64,000 nt of DNA, taken from [Phialemoniopsis] sp. UDSM-2020 (taxonomy: Eukaryota > Ascomycota > Sordariomycetes > Thyridiales > Thyridiaceae). The stretch is taken from the NCBI GenBank assembly GCA_018873225.1, contig JAEILZ010000008.1, forward strand, positions 62,001 through 126,000. The letters run 5' to 3'. The notes under the pieces were generated by a model, which ran no database searches, had not been told where the DNA came from, and saw only the letters and a list, made by a program, of their open reading frames with translations. The translations under genes and the position numbers were made by a program. Shown in pieces: positions 1-11,663 of this stretch (the stretch's first letter is position 1; every line of letters begins with the position of its first letter).

Positions 1-73
1 CGACTGCTTGGCCAATCCCACGACTACCGCCGGTGACCAACGCCGTCTTTCCAGCCACAGAGAAGAGACTCAT
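1..73 (-). CDS. Short-chain dehydrogenase/reductase, N-terminus only
   Basis: The minus-strand reading starts at the ATG at 71-73 and runs off the window edge after about 24 residues. It begins MSLFSVAGKTALVTGGSRG, the N-terminal Rossmann strand and glycine-rich TGxxxGIG nucleotide-binding motif of classical SDR enzymes. These are NAD(P)-dependent oxidoreductases, often of sugars, polyols or ketones. The catalytic Ser-Tyr-Lys is outside the window, so the substrate cannot be inferred. It is the first visible member of a run of catabolic-looking genes reaching to about 14 kb. The family call is firm; membership of the cluster is inferred from position. Confidence 0.85.
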   Translation of the reverse strand, partial: MSLFSVAGKTALVTGGSRGIGQAV

Positions 74-600
74 TTTGTTCTGGAGGGATGTCGATTCGAA
101 TGAGCGCTCAAAGTTGAGCAGTCACTGAATTTGACATGTGTGAATCATAAAGTGATGAAGCCATGTTTTCATACAAAAGCAATGATGATGTCTAGCGTGG
201 CCCCGCTTCGGCTTCGGTGGCAGGAGAGGACCTGAAGACCGAGTGCTCCGCTAGCTTCGGAATCACGGTTCCAGTACTGGCCTGCAGCATTCCCCTCTCC
301 GGTGATCGGCGACAGCCAGACCAGGGCGACCATCGCAATGATGTCTTCTTTCATCCACCAACTACCCTTCCTGGGCCAATGTCATGGACATTGGACACGC
401 AAAAGACCAGAACGGCTTATCAAGCTGGTACCCGGGTACTTCGCATGGCTCATGAATTGATACGTGCGCTGTAGCGTTGTGATGTCTTCATCTTACGGGA
501 AGTGTCTGATCATTCCAAGGGTTATCTAGAAGATCTGATAATGATAAAAGTACTATGCACTCGACATCGACGTTTTAATCAGATATTTTGTTGCCGCTCC
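74..600. other. Intergenic: SDR promoter and DHAS 3' flank
   Basis: There is no convincing gene. The stretch holds the promoter of the leftward SDR and the 3' flank of the transketolase-family gene. A direct CGG-N5-CGG pair lies at 258-268. Its spacing matches the cluster motif described elsewhere, but its 5-bp spacer (AATCA) differs, so a match by chance is possible. Confidence 0.5.
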
Positions 601-2790
601 TCAAATGGCTCGCCATCCAGCCGTTCGTGCGTTGCATCCGTCAAGATCTTGGAGATAGGCCTGAACTCTCCGTACAATCCCCTTGGCATTGAGACCAAAC
701 CGCTCGTAGTTACTCGCATTCGAAGCCGAATACCCGTATCCTGTCATACCGATACTCGCCGTCGTGTATCTCGCCCAGGTGGTAGCAACGTACTCCTCCA
801 CGCTGACAACGGGTGTTCCATCAAGAGGAAGAACTAACTCACGGTAAACCCGGGTCTGCTTGTCGAAGTGCCCAAGACTCGGTGCACTGACAACCCGCGT
901 TGCGGTCCCCGCTTCTGACATGATGGCCGCAGCCTCGACTGCGTAATGCAAATTGGTCCCGCAGCTCACTAACGTAAGCTTTGGGTTGGGTGCATCGACG
1001 ATTACGTACGCCCCTCGAGAGACACCGTCTCGCTTCGTCCCAGGGAGGGCCGGACACGGGTCACGCCCCAGAGATAAGATGGTAGGACCGTCCCGCTTGG
1101 TGAGAGCTACGGCCCATGCGCCGATGGTCTCTTCCCCGTCGGCGGGCCGGATATACTCGAGGTTTGGCATCGCTCGGAACAGAGCGTCGAGCTCTACCGG
1201 CTGATGGGTTGGGCCGTTCTGACCCTCGGCGAAGGAGTCGTGTGTGGCAAGGTGAATCACTGGTAGGTGGCTCAAAGCGCCCATGCGCACACTAGGTGCA
1301 GCCTGCTCACTTTAGCTCTCGGCGCGGATTCGGATGTTATCATAGATATGACTTACGTAGAGGTAAAACATGAAAAAGGTGCTGGTAATAGGCAAGAAAG
1401 TACCAGCGTTGAAGGCCGCGATACCATTGGAGATGCCGGCCATTGCATGCTCTCGAACACCGCACCGGACAAACCTACCAGCGTAACTAACAGATGGATG
1501 AAAAACGTCTTGATCGGTGTATGGAAACTTTGTCGAGTTAACAAGGTCGGCGCCTCCACCGAAAAGGGTTGGATCTTGCTTCCACAGCCTAGCAAGAATC
1601 TCGCCACTTGCCTCGCGAGTAGCCAAGTCTCTCAGAGAAGAGCTGTCAACCTCGCTCAGAAGCTTTTGCCAGGAGCCGCTGTTTTGACCACGCCGTCTGT
1701 GTTGAAATGCCTGGCTGATGTCCGGATATTCCTTATTGTACGATTCTAGAACACCTTCCCATTCCCGTTGCAGCTGTCGCCCGCGTGCCTTTCGTTCCCG
1801 AAAGTAAGCAAGCATCTCGTCAGAGACAAAGTGTGTCACTGTAGGGTCCTGCCCGGCCGAAACCTTTGACGCGGCCACGCTCTCGGGATCGATCGATGAA
1901 TGATGTGCGCGGAATGTCCCTGCAATCTTGGTGCCCACGCCAATGACGGTACGGATGTTGATCATGGTGGGTTTGCCCACCACAGTGCTGGCATGATTCA
2001 GGGCCGCCACGATGGCTTGAACATCGTAGCTCCCATCCATCACATCCAGCACGTACCAGCCCGCAGCTCTCATCTTGGAATTGATATCTTCGACATTGAT
2101 CCAGTCCAATGGGCCATCGCATGTGACCTGATTGTTGTCGTACAGCAGCACAAGGTTATCCAGACCCAGGTTGCCGGCTAATGAAATGGCTTCGAGAGCG
2201 ATGCCTTCCATCAAGCAGCCATCTCCCGTCATGCAGTAGATTCTGGAGTTGACGACTTCGTGTCCTGGTCGATTGAAGGTCGCTGCAAGGTTCTTTGACG
2301 CAATAGCCAGACCAACGGCATTCGCGATGCCCTGGCCCAGAGGCCCGGTCGTTACCTCGATACCTGGCACTTCGATTTCGGGATGTGCATGGGAAATCGT
2401 GGTGTACCCGTCCAGCTTGGGATCGCCATAGCCCTTGAGTTCTTCCATCGTCCAATTCTCGTAGCCGACCAGGTGATTAAGGGCGTAGAGAAACATGGAT
2501 GCGTGGCCTATTGAACCCGGTTATTGTTTATTTTTCGTCATCGTTAGGGTTAATGAATGCTTACCATTAGATAGGACGAATCGGTCGCGATCAAACCAAT
2601 TCGGGTCTGAGGGATTGTAACGCATGACATACTTGTAAAGTGCAACTCCTATGGCTGCCATGCCGATTGCTGAGCCTCCATGTCCACCGCCATTCTGGTT
2701 GCAGATGTCAAAGAGGAGGTTACGCAAGGACAGGACAGCTGAAGAATCTTCATCTCTTGGAGTTGGTGTATCAAGTTGTGGTTTGGCCAT
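601..2790 (-). CDS. Transketolase family, probable dihydroxyacetone synthase-like enzyme
   Basis: This is a thiamine-diphosphate enzyme that moves two-carbon ketol units between sugar phosphates; DHAS enzymes use formaldehyde as acceptor. Three exons (2565..2790, 1357..2507, 601..1302) close in frame to 692 aa, with introns of 57 and 54 bp. Visible motifs are GGGHGGSAIGMA near residue 35, RDRFVLSNGHAS at the first junction, GIEVTTGPLGQGIANAVG, the ThDP signature GDGCLMEG ... YDNNQ, and the Pyr-domain signatures RCGVREHAM and GQNGPTHQPVE. The QNGGGHGG and HPEIEVPGIEVTTGPLGQG segments resemble yeast DHAS more than housekeeping transketolase. No C-terminal PTS1 is seen (it ends RAI), so a cytosolic location is likely. 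It lies in the putative catabolic cluster, and a copy of the shared 11-mer is 300 bp upstream. DHAS versus transketolase remains open. Confidence 0.88.
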
Positions 2791-3698
2791 GGCTGCTGAT
2801 TGCTGTGGTGTCGGGTTATCTGGTCCAGGCTTGGCAACTCGACTTTACAGGAGTGTGCAGCTGGACATTACAGTGATTATGTGTGCATTATTCAACATCG
2901 TAGCTAGGGGGCGCCTCATCTTTCTCGAGTATCTGTCTTGGGATTGAACAGCCCAACTCAATATCTAGGGTGCCACACAGGCACGTCACTACGGTGTTTT
3001 AGTCGTGCCAAAGGCCGATAGGCGCCGAGCTTGTGTAAGGAAATACTGTTCTATCGACGTGATAAGTGTCCCGCTTGCGCGGAGTCACTCGGTGTTTCGG
3101 TGAATGAATTATGTTCGCCACCGCCGTAGAACAAGACACTAGACAGGCACTTGTAACTCCTAAGCCGCCAACGGTGTATGGAAGGGCTTTGTCACAGCCA
3201 CTCGAGGTCGTCGACATGAAGAGACCGGCTAGTATTGATATGATGGCTGATCGTCCTGAACACCTGCTATCACCTGCCTTATTGACAGTAATATGTGTCG
3301 CCACCTGAATTCATCGTAGCTGTGAACTGAAGGGGCCCGGCTTGCATCAAAGTTCTTTTCACCAGACTGCTTGTCTTGTATATGCGACCGTGAACACGCT
3401 TAGTTATGAGTCATGAAGCTCGATCACCATTTGTATTGTTTGGAATTAGAGTGAAGATACATCTAACCATATGCAATCCCGCTGGCTTGTTGCGTTTGCA
3501 TTCAATGAAGGTGACTGTCCCAGACCCTGGACAAACACCCCAGGTCAACACGCCAGCAACCCATATATATCATGGCAGCATCCCCCGCTATTTCCCGGAG
3601 TTAGCCACGAGACCATCCTGTTTTCTTGGCTGATTTTCAGAATCACTGTTGCAAACTGCCTCAATGACTCATTGATCCAAGTTGTCATAGACGGCGTA
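2791..3698. other. Intergenic: DHAS promoter and carrier 3' flank
   Basis: This stretch of 908 bp has no gene I can support; the short ORFs inside resemble nothing. It is the promoter side of the DHAS-like gene (start at 2790) and the 3' side of the ACS carrier (stop at 3699). It contains CGGTGTTTCGG at 3090-3100, annotated separately. Confidence 0.6.
3090..3100 (+). promoter_or_regulatory. Candidate Zn2Cys6 operator CGGTGTTTCGG
   Basis: This is a CGG-N5-CGG direct repeat with a TGTTT spacer, 300 bp upstream of the DHAS-like start. It differs by one base from the CGGCGTTTCGG copies at 6105-6115 and (opposite strand) 9090-9108. Zn2Cys6 dimers commonly bind paired CGG triplets. Assignment to the cluster activator at 6828-8991 is inference. 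Confidence 0.5.
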
Positions 3699-5734
3699 TC
3701 AGTAGGTGTAGCGAAATTTCTCTGTGCTTCCCTGCGTTTCGCCCATCTCGCTTCCGGTCTGTTGGTCTCTCTGGTCCAGCTTTCGGTTCTCCCTTTGTAG
3801 TAGCCACCGATACGTGAATGTCACGAAAACAGCCAGGACAATTGCAATGGCTTCGATAGTGCACGCCATCCAGTATCGTGGGGCCTGGTTGTTGGGGTAG
3901 ATATAGCCGGCAATGATGTTTCTGTCCGCGAATGAGCAGTTGCTCTAGGGAGTGAGGGTGTCCTAACTTACCCAGACTGAGCAATCATGTTTACGATGGC
4001 AATAGCAGCTGCCCTCTTTGTGGCGGGCCGCGGAATGGACGTCGAGATCCTGTTCCACCTTGTTAGTCCATTTCCATGACCGATTTGTAGAATTTAGGTA
4101 TGTCCAAGCGGATCACTTACCAGGCAAGATTGCAGTTGTAAGAAATGTAACAGAAACAGGTCACGAGGAACAAGGAGAAGTAACGAGCTCCAGTGTTCAG
4201 CGTGCTAGCCAGAATGAGCAAACCGACCATCGAGACTGTCAAGCTTCCCACCATGTGCCAGGTGCGCTCTTTCTTTTTGTCTGCATGGTGGCATCCGTAA
4301 AGAGTTGTGAAAAAGGCAAGGAGGTAAGGCGGGGCGATCAAGGTATAGGTCAGCTCTGTAAAAACGCATGTCAGCAAATGTAGATGGTTAGGATCAGGAA
4401 GTTGTTGTAATCTTACTCCGAGAAAAGCCCAAAGTGCCAACCACTGTGGGATAGAAGACGACAATGCCGGCGCCGATGGTAAGTAGCGTATGGTTCAGAG
4501 CCAGAACCCACGTCTTGTAATCTTTCACGGCCATCTTGAAGCCTGCCAATGCCGAGACCTCCGTGGATCCGGTATCATCAGCCTGCCCGATGTCTTGCTG
4601 AAGGCGCCACATAGCAATGGTGCGCTCCTCTCCCTTCAACCAGCGTGTGTTGTGCGGGTAGTTCGGCAGGATGAAATAGCTGATCAAGGCAATGCCAACT
4701 GTCATGGCGGCCTCGATAATGAAGAGCCACCGCCACGACTCCAGACCATGAACTTTGTCCATCGTCTCTGTCACTCCCAAAGCAATCAAACTTCCAAAGG
4801 CTGAATTTTCTATGTTAGTCATAGAACTCGGGTGTAAATGCTTGGCAGTCAACACTGACCGTTACTGATGAAGTTTCCGCCAAAAAGCAGAGCACAGCGG
4901 GCGGCCATTTCCTCACGAGTATACCAGGACGAGATGAGATAAACGGCTCCAGGAAAGAAAGGGGCTTCGACAATGCCCAGGATAAACCGAGCTGAGACAA
5001 GGCCTTGATAATTGTGAACGGCGGCGGAGCAACCGGAGACTGCTCCCCAAACCAGCATGCATGTTGACTGTACGATATCGTCAGACCGGCGAAGGTTTAA
5101 GGCAGGAGAAGGAGTCCCAGTAACTCACCAGGTATAGAGATGGCTTAGACTTGGACAACATCAGGTTTGAAGGGATTTGGAACTGTAACTCCATCAGTAA
5201 GGGAGGCCGCGTCGTGAGGTTCCGGGGTGTTTACCAAGCAATATCCCACATAGAGAATGGACAAGCATGTAGCACTGAACATAAGTGGTCAGTACTGGCG
5301 AAGTGCAGTAGGATCCTCCTGACAGATGCACATACAATTCAGTGCTTGTGAGGTTCAGATCCTTCTCGATTCCCACTAGCTTGGCAAAGGCGAGAGCACT
5401 GCGGTCCTGGCGTTGCGAAGTGCTTGTTAGTTTGACATGAGAAGTAGATCCGGTCATGGGGTAAACTTACGATATAATTCAAAATGTAGAAGATCAGCAG
5501 CATCGGGAAGAGAATGCAGTCGACTTTGCGCCTGACGCGCCGCTCTATCTCTGCTCGCCTTTCCGGGGGAATCTGCGCCACTGCGCTTGCCAGGTCGGAG
5601 TCGTCAACGGGTGCAACAGGGGTCACGCTGCCCACAGCTGCATGTCCATCACCGCTGGCTCGGCTTCCCTCCACCATCTTGGTATCCCCGCCGGTAGTGG
5701 ATTCTAGGACGCCTTCTGACTTGGCTAAAGACAT
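3699..5734 (-). CDS. MFS transporter, anion:cation symporter (allantoate permease) type
   Basis: This is a twelve-helix plasma-membrane importer of the ACS family, whose members carry allantoate, nicotinate, pantothenate, ureides or similar organic anions. Nine exons (5471..5734, 5336..5406, 5235..5274, 5129..5182, 4860..5067, 4417..4800, 4121..4355, 3972..4058, 3699..3921) close exactly to 521 aa. Family features are the hydrophilic N-terminal tail, YVGYCLFQIPSNLML in helix 2, ARFILGIVEAPFFPGAVYLI, WRWLFIIEA, the central loop after FILPNYP, and SGNIIAGYIYPNNQAPRYW near the C-terminus. All splice sites are canonical, unlike the related carrier at 11664-13546. The substrate is unknown; the nearby amidase and RidA suggest a nitrogen-containing small acid or amide. 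Confidence 0.92.
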
Positions 5735-6104
5735 GGTGCCGGACAGGTTGAGGTACTAGATAGATCGAGGATGACAAAAGGTCTTTCGTGCGGCACGAAG
5801 CTCAGTGTAATAAACCTCAACTTGGGAGGAGAGACAAGCCCGCTGCTTCCATCCATCCCGGCGAATACTTATACTTCCCGTTCCAAGGAGCTAGAAGATG
5901 GCCCTGGGAGATAAGGGTTGAAATGAAGGCGTCAAGCACTAGCATATCTCCGTCCAGGGTGCAGGGACTGGCTGGGGGTTCTCCGCTGCACGAGTTTAAG
6001 AAACAGCGGAGAATCTGGGGATACAGACAAGTCTCTGGAAATCCTTATCTGGGGATAGACTGTGCTTGGCCCGAGCGACGATAGACAGCTGACTCGTTCG
6101 GCCT

Positions 6105-6115
6105 CGGCGTTTCGG
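6105..6115 (+). promoter_or_regulatory. Candidate Zn2Cys6 operator CGGCGTTTCGG
   Basis: This CGG-N5-CGG element lies in the divergent promoter between the ACS carrier (start 5734) and the RidA gene (start 6295), 180 bp before the latter. The 11-mer is identical to the reverse complement of the repeats at 9090-9108. A further CGG three bases upstream gives three in-line CGG triplets. Confidence 0.55.
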
Positions 6116-6294
6116 AGCGAGGCGTACCACGAAGCTAGTAGGACCGAGCCAAGATGCCTCATCCCTGCAATCAAACATGTCTCCGGATAGTTTGAAATGA
6201 AAGTATGAAATGAAGATGTAGAACTACTCTTGTGAGATCCGAACGAGCTTGTTGACTAGGTTAAACATTTTGGTCAACCTTGTTCTGAGGAAAG

Positions 6295-6798
6295 ATGGCT
6301 GCAGCACGCATAATCGACCCACCTGCCTTGGCCCCCGCTGGTCCGTTTTCTCATGCTCTGGTCATTCCAGCTGGCCATGATGTTGTAGTCACGGCAGGAG
6401 AGATTGGAACGATTGACCGAGACGGGACGATACCGGGATCCTACCAAGATCAAGTGGCTGCCGCTATCGACAATCTGAGAAAGGTGCTTGCAGCAGCAGG
6501 TGCCGTCCCGAAAGATATCATCAAACTGACTTATTACATCGTTGACTACGGTTAGTCCTAGAACTTAACCATTCCGAGTTGGACAGCTTGAGCTGACAGA
6601 TTCGATGCAGATGTCTCAGTGCGATCTGTACACATCAATGCCCTCCAGGCTTTCCTTGGCGACCATAAGCCCGCAACAGCTTTGATCGGAGTTGCCAAGC
6701 TAGCAAACCCGAAGATCAAGTTTGAGATTGAGGCTATTGCCGCAATTAAACCTCAAGGGGTGGCTATGGGTGGGAGACTATCTCCAAAGCTTGCATAG
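6295..6798 (+). CDS. RidA/YjgF/YER057c family protein
   Basis: Rid proteins hydrolyse reactive enamine/imine intermediates made by PLP enzymes or amine oxidation; catabolic Rid paralogues deaminate pathway-specific imines. Two exons (6295..6550, 6611..6798) give 147 aa, about the normal family length. The fold is recognisable from GPFSHALVIPAG at the N-terminus, VVVTAGEIGTIDRDG, AAIDNLRKVLAAAGAVPKDIIKLTYYIVDY, and the C-terminal FLGDHKPATALIGVAKLANPKIKFEIEAIAAI. The usual Arg in a canonical 'P-x-R-x' position is not obvious (PATALIGV here), so activity as a typical RidA is uncertain. The divergent carrier and the shared 11-mer suggest co-regulation with the cluster. Confidence 0.88.
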
Positions 6799-6827
6799 GA
6801 AACCATGTCTATTTGTATTCAATAGTG

Positions 6828-8991
6828 TTAGGGTGGCGGCGGCCACTCCTGCTGGACGTCCCCCCAAGTATCTCCAAGTTGAATATTAGTGAGTGCATCA
6901 CTCCAGTACAACGACTGCCACTCGATACTGTCTTGCCACCTATTGTGCTCCAGATGCATGTGGTCATGATCAATATTATCGTCTACGGGCATGACAGGTT
7001 GTATCCAGAACATCTCGTCCGGGTGGTCTCCCTGAAGATTTGCAGGCATGCCTTGTAACTCCCTGGCGGCTGGATACTCTGTCGAAGAAACTGTGCCCAT
7101 CGGAGACTCCTGTTCACCATCTGCTGCGGTGGTAGCGGACTTGGACTGGAAAAGTCGCCAGACTGAGGATGCAAAAAGCCAGAATCCGGACAATCTTCGA
7201 AGGGACCTTAAGCCTGAGTCGTATTTCTCGCGTGCCCTTAGATCTAGGATGGGGTTGTTGCAGCTAAGGCGCCGATTAACCTCAAGGAGCGCCGTGAATA
7301 GTGAGCTCGGTGCCCAGAACCAGCAACGCCGGAGGGAAGACCATTGATGTAGCTGTTCGAAGATGCTGATTATTGTCGACGCACCATCAGCACAGATCTC
7401 CACGTCCTTTGCTCTATCCGGTTCAGAGGAACTGTCAGATACAGTTCGGTGGAACTGGACCAACGCCGTATAGTAGGTAAGCTGCAATAGAAGCGGTTGG
7501 CAGCCATGCTCCCCCGGCACCTGTTTCGCCTGGTGGCGAAGTTCAGCAGGGACGGAAACAAGCCAAGCAGCCAAAGCAGCATCAACGCTTTCCAGCACTT
7601 TGCCCTTGTCTGACATTGCCTTTCTGGCCTTGACAGAAAAGTGAGATCGCATTTGTTCTGAAAGAGCGGCACAAAGCCTCGCATGGTAAATGACAAAGTT
7701 TGCGTCCTGAGGGTTACTCGAAGTATCGAAGTCATCCAGTGACAGTGGTGGAACATCACAGTCGTCGAGATTACTGTCACCTGTTGTCAGCTTGAAAAAG
7801 ACCGGCCCTGTCCTTTCACCTGAGACTTACATAATCTGCGGCCGTCCATAGGACAAGGACACCAGACAGTCGAATTGAACAAGACACCACCATATCCTTC
7901 TCCACGTACGCTTGTCGCCCTCGGGCATTTTGCTTGGGCCAACCTCTCGGTGCATGCCGAGACCAATAGCGGTCCGAGCTGCAACGCCAATCCACCACCA
8001 TGCATTCGCGCAAACATCGTCCCCGCCATCAGAGAACCAAGTCATCAGCAACGCTGCCTGCACCATCTCCATCCTGTCTTCCTCATAGCGCCCATCGAAG
8101 AGCGCTTTGGCTCGGCGGAAGAAGGATACTTTGAGGTCTTGTTGGTTCTTGAAAGCTTTCGTCACGTGGCTACCTGCAAGACAGATAGCCTGGAGCAGGA
8201 TAAGCGGAGGTGTGGCCGTGCTAGAGTCATGATAGGAAGCTAGGAATGACTCCTTGTTGATGATTGGGAACGTCGGGTGCACCTCGGCAAAGTAGGCTGC
8301 GACCAGGACATCTGAGACGTGCCTAGGGGTGATGACAAAAGCATCCTTGGGAATCAGACTCGGAGGCACGTGGGTTTGTGGGTTCCGGAAGACGCGGGGA
8401 ACATAGGAGTTGGTTGACGGATAGTGGTAGACGTGATGATTGGTGGCTCTTTGTCGCGTCAGGTAGTTTAGGTTTGATAGCTCATTGCCAACATAGGTGA
8501 GTCGCGCCCGGATCGGGTTCTCTTGAAGGTTCTGACCAAAGAAGTCGACCAGGTGTTCCCTGGCAACTTCGTACTCTCTTGCGTACTCAGCCACTGTGGG
8601 GGAGCTGTCATCTTGTTGCTCGGGATCCTGCTCTACTGCTGCAGGGGCTGGATCCGACTCCGTGGGTCCGGAACCTCGTGGACTTGGTACAGGGTCCTTT
8701 GAACTACCCTGAACTCGGCTCGGTGGTTGAACTTCTTGGGAGCCAGCTCTCACGGAGTTTCGAGTACGTTTACGCCGCTCGGCGATAGCGCACTCGACTC
8801 CGGCGGAGCGGCAGTTGCTGCAAGGAAATCCGCGGGATGCCGCATCGCATTTGACTTTGCGGGAATGACAGTTCACGCACGCTCTTTCTACGATCCAATC
8901 AGTCGCCGATGACCCCCGGAAGAATGGCGCACTTACTGATGAGCCGGAACCGAGGGGTTCCCTGATTTGATCTGGGCGCTATGCTACTCAT
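6828..8991 (-). CDS. Zn2Cys6 transcription factor (cluster activator candidate)
   Basis: A nuclear DNA-binding regulator. Three exons (8937..8991, 7831..8887, 6828..7773) close to 685 aa. The start at 8991 is chosen because only it joins the first Cys in frame: MSSIAPRSNQG ... LIK-RACVNCHSRKVKC. The six cysteines read CVNC, then KVKC, then PCSNC and VEC, spaced CX2CX6CX8CX2CX6C. A fungal-specific TF domain follows (AAYFAEVHPTFPIINKESF, MTWFSDGGDDVCANAWWWIG, TAIGLGMHRE, RIWWCLVQFDCLVSLSYGRP, and across the last intron QIINLDDCDVPPLSLDDF). This layout resembles CTF1/FarA- and Prf-type factors. It is divergent from the amidase across 385 bp that carry three in-line CCG triplets. It probably regulates the surrounding catabolic genes, which is inference. 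Confidence 0.93.
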
Positions 8992-9089
8992 TTTCACTCC
9001 ATTGGTATGACCCACGGCATCTCAGGAAAGAGCAAGGACTGCTCAGGGTCAATATTCAACTCTCGGCGAAAGCTAAGACGGCGCTATTG

Positions 9090-9108
9090 CCGAAACGCCG
9101 AAACGCCG
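9090..9108 (-). promoter_or_regulatory. Triple CCG-N5 direct repeat operator candidate
   Basis: The sequence CCGAAACGCCGAAACGCCG places CCG at 9090-9092, 9098-9100 and 9106-9108 with 5-bp spacers, i.e. two overlapping copies of CGGCGTTTCGG on the minus strand. It lies about 100 bp upstream of the activator start (8991) and 270 bp upstream of the amidase start (9377), so autoregulation plus amidase control is plausible. Confidence 0.55.
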
Positions 9109-9376
9109 ACACTAAACTGGACCCCTCCCAAGAAGATGGTACTTAGCACGGAGCTAGGCTTTGCCTAGCCGGTTGTGCTCCGATGCCGCGTTCCGAGACC
9201 AGCTTGGGAGGTGGGCGCGTGGCCTTCTTATCAGCAGAAGAGCAAACGAAAATGTATATGATGATGAAATCATAGGCTTAAGCGAATCGATGAGGTCGGG
9301 AATCAAACCGGTTGATGACTGTTGGCATTGCTCATCATCCCGCGCTTGCACGATACCAACAACACGCTTTGACACC

Positions 9377-11348
9377 ATGGCTGACCAAGACTGGAGAACG
9401 ATTGCAGAGGTGAAGTCGCTCCATTTCATCGTACATAACGCTTCTAATCATTGGTACAGCGTACGCAACGCGCTCTTGCTGCAAAGATCCCAAAAGAGTG
9501 GATTCTCCCACACGAGTTTCTTGATCCGAAGCAGAAAGACGTGTCCGGGATTCCTGCAACTTGCGGGATTCTGACATCCTTAGAATTGGAGATCACTGGC
9601 AAAGACGCCACTCACATTCTGCAACAAGTTCACTCTGGCAAGTGGTCAGCTGAGCAAGTATGTCTGGCATTCTGCAAACGAGCAGCTATCGCCCAGCAAC
9701 TGGTATGTCTTGAATCTTTATTGAGCATGTGCCGAAAGCTGATCATGACACAAGGTGAACTGTCTGACGGAAATCTGCTTCGACGAAGCATTAGCGATAG
9801 CCTGCTCGCAAGACAGTTCGTTCAAAGCGACAGGCAAGATAGTGGGTCCTCTGCATGGCCTACCTGTCAGCATCAAAGACCACGTCAATGTTGCCGGCCT
9901 GAGGTCCACCATCGGATACTGTGCTTGGGCCGATAGGATTGCCTCCGAGGATGCTCTTTTTGTCACCGCGTTGAAGCAAGGTGGCGCAATTGTGTTTGTC
10001 AAGACGACGATGCCCCAGACAGGCATGATTCTCGAGACCGTGAGCAACCTGTGGGGCCGTACCACTTGCGGATTCAACCGAGATCTCGTGGCCGGCGGCA
10101 GCTCTGGGGGTGACGGCGCCCTCGTGGGCATGCACGGAGCTCCGATGGGCATCGGCACCGACGTTGGCGGCTCAATTCGTGCTCCGTGCGCGTTCAACGG
10201 CATATATGGCATCCGTCCATCAACGAGAAGACTCAGCTACGACGGCGTCCTGACAAGCGTTCCGGGCGCCAGGGGCATTGCTGCCGCGATTGGGCCCATG
10301 TGCCACTCTATCAGAGATGCCGAGCTTATCTGCAAGGTAGCGACTGATGCGCAGCCTTGGAACTACGATCCAGGGGTCGTTCAGAAAGAATGGATACCGA
10401 GGCCGGTCATCCCGGAAAGGCTTGTCATTGGTATAATGGAGTTTGACGGTGTCGTCATGCCCCATCCGCCAATCCTGAGAGCATTGCGCGAGGCTTCCAA
10501 GAAGCTGAAAGCGGCTGGGCACGAAGTCGTCGAGTACAAACCATACCAGCACCAACGCGCGTGGGATTTGACGGTGAGAAACACGAAACTTGCGGATCCG
10601 CATGGATCGAAGACTAACTGTTGTCATTAATAGTACCCTCTCTACTACGGAACGGGAGGAAAGGAAATCAGGGAGCTGATCGAGTCAACCAAGGAACCTT
10701 GGCTCCCCGCAAATAAGAAGTTCAGCGGAAACCCCAAGATTCGAGAGCTATCAGTGAAGGAACTGTACAATGTAGGTGCCTCTCCATTCAAGCATTCACG
10801 ACGAGAAGGTTCTAAAAACATGCTATGAAGCTTCACTCAGCACAAGAAGCGTACAGAAAGGAGCATCTCCGTCACTGGAGAGACACCGCTAAGTTGACCT
10901 CAGCAGGCCGGCCTATCGATGCTCTACTGTGTCCGGCCAACCCATGTGCCAGCTATCCTCATGACTTCTTGACGTAAGGCCGACCGCCTCTGACCATCAA
11001 CTGTCATTAGACTAATCGTTTGATAGATGGTGGGGATACACGTCTCAATGGAACCTGGTGGACTATCCTGGGGTTATTATTCCCGTCGGATTCGTTGACA
11101 AGGGTATCGACCTTCGTGACGACAGCTACTCTCCGGCTAATGAGCAAGACCGAGAGAACCACTCCTTGTGTACAGTCCATCATTGACCCTTTGATGAATA
11201 TCGGACTAACAAAATGACAGATGACCCGGAGCTATGGCACAACGCTCCTATCAGCTTGCAATTGGTGGGAAAGCAGTTTGAAGACGAAAGACTTCTCGCC
11301 ATCAGTGCAGCTGTCGATGAGGTTATCAACAAGACTAGACCAGAGTGA
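9377..11348 (+). CDS. Amidase-signature family amidase (acetamidase type)
   Basis: Hydrolyses an amide to acid and ammonia. Seven exons (9377..9409, 9460..9702, 9755..10573, 10634..10771, 10831..10973, 11027..11169, 11221..11348) close to 548 aa, the usual size of fungal acetamidase-type enzymes. The catalytic set is visible: Lys in GLPVSIKDHVNVAG, cis-Ser in VAGGSSGGDGALVG and the nucleophile Ser in GIGTDVGGSIRAPCAF. The conserved FNGIYGIRPSTRR and GPMCHSIRDAELI follow, then a C-terminal WNLVDYPGVIIPVGF and NAPISLQLVGKQFED. No signal peptide, so intracellular. It is divergent from the Zn2Cys6 gene and followed by a carrier on the other strand. A damaged copy of its last exon lies at 13910-14030. 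The substrate is unknown. Confidence 0.93.
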
Positions 11349-11663
11349 TACAGCTTTAGGATAGAGATGATAAGGAGAGGGGTGATCTGAAGACTAAGTT
11401 TTCAACTACCTTTAGGATTATTTCTATAAGATGCCTAGCTTTGTTCGTCTGATCTCCATGTAGAGTAAGTGTAAGCTCTGCCTCTGGCAGCTCTCCATTC
11501 AAAGGGCAGAGCGTGATAAAAGAGAGCTTCTGTCTCAGCAGAATGTATGTACGTGCTCGAATGAAACAATTTGGTAAGAACAAGCCCAAATCGCTCATCC
11601 AATGGCAGGCCTCCTCTCTGCTTCAAGAACAACTTGGGCATGGACGACCCCTGTCTTGCCAGC

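Noticed and set aside
6097..6104. Extra CGG-N3-CGG next to the 6105 motif as a separate operator
   Set aside because: Too short and GC-rich to count apart from the shared 11-mer.
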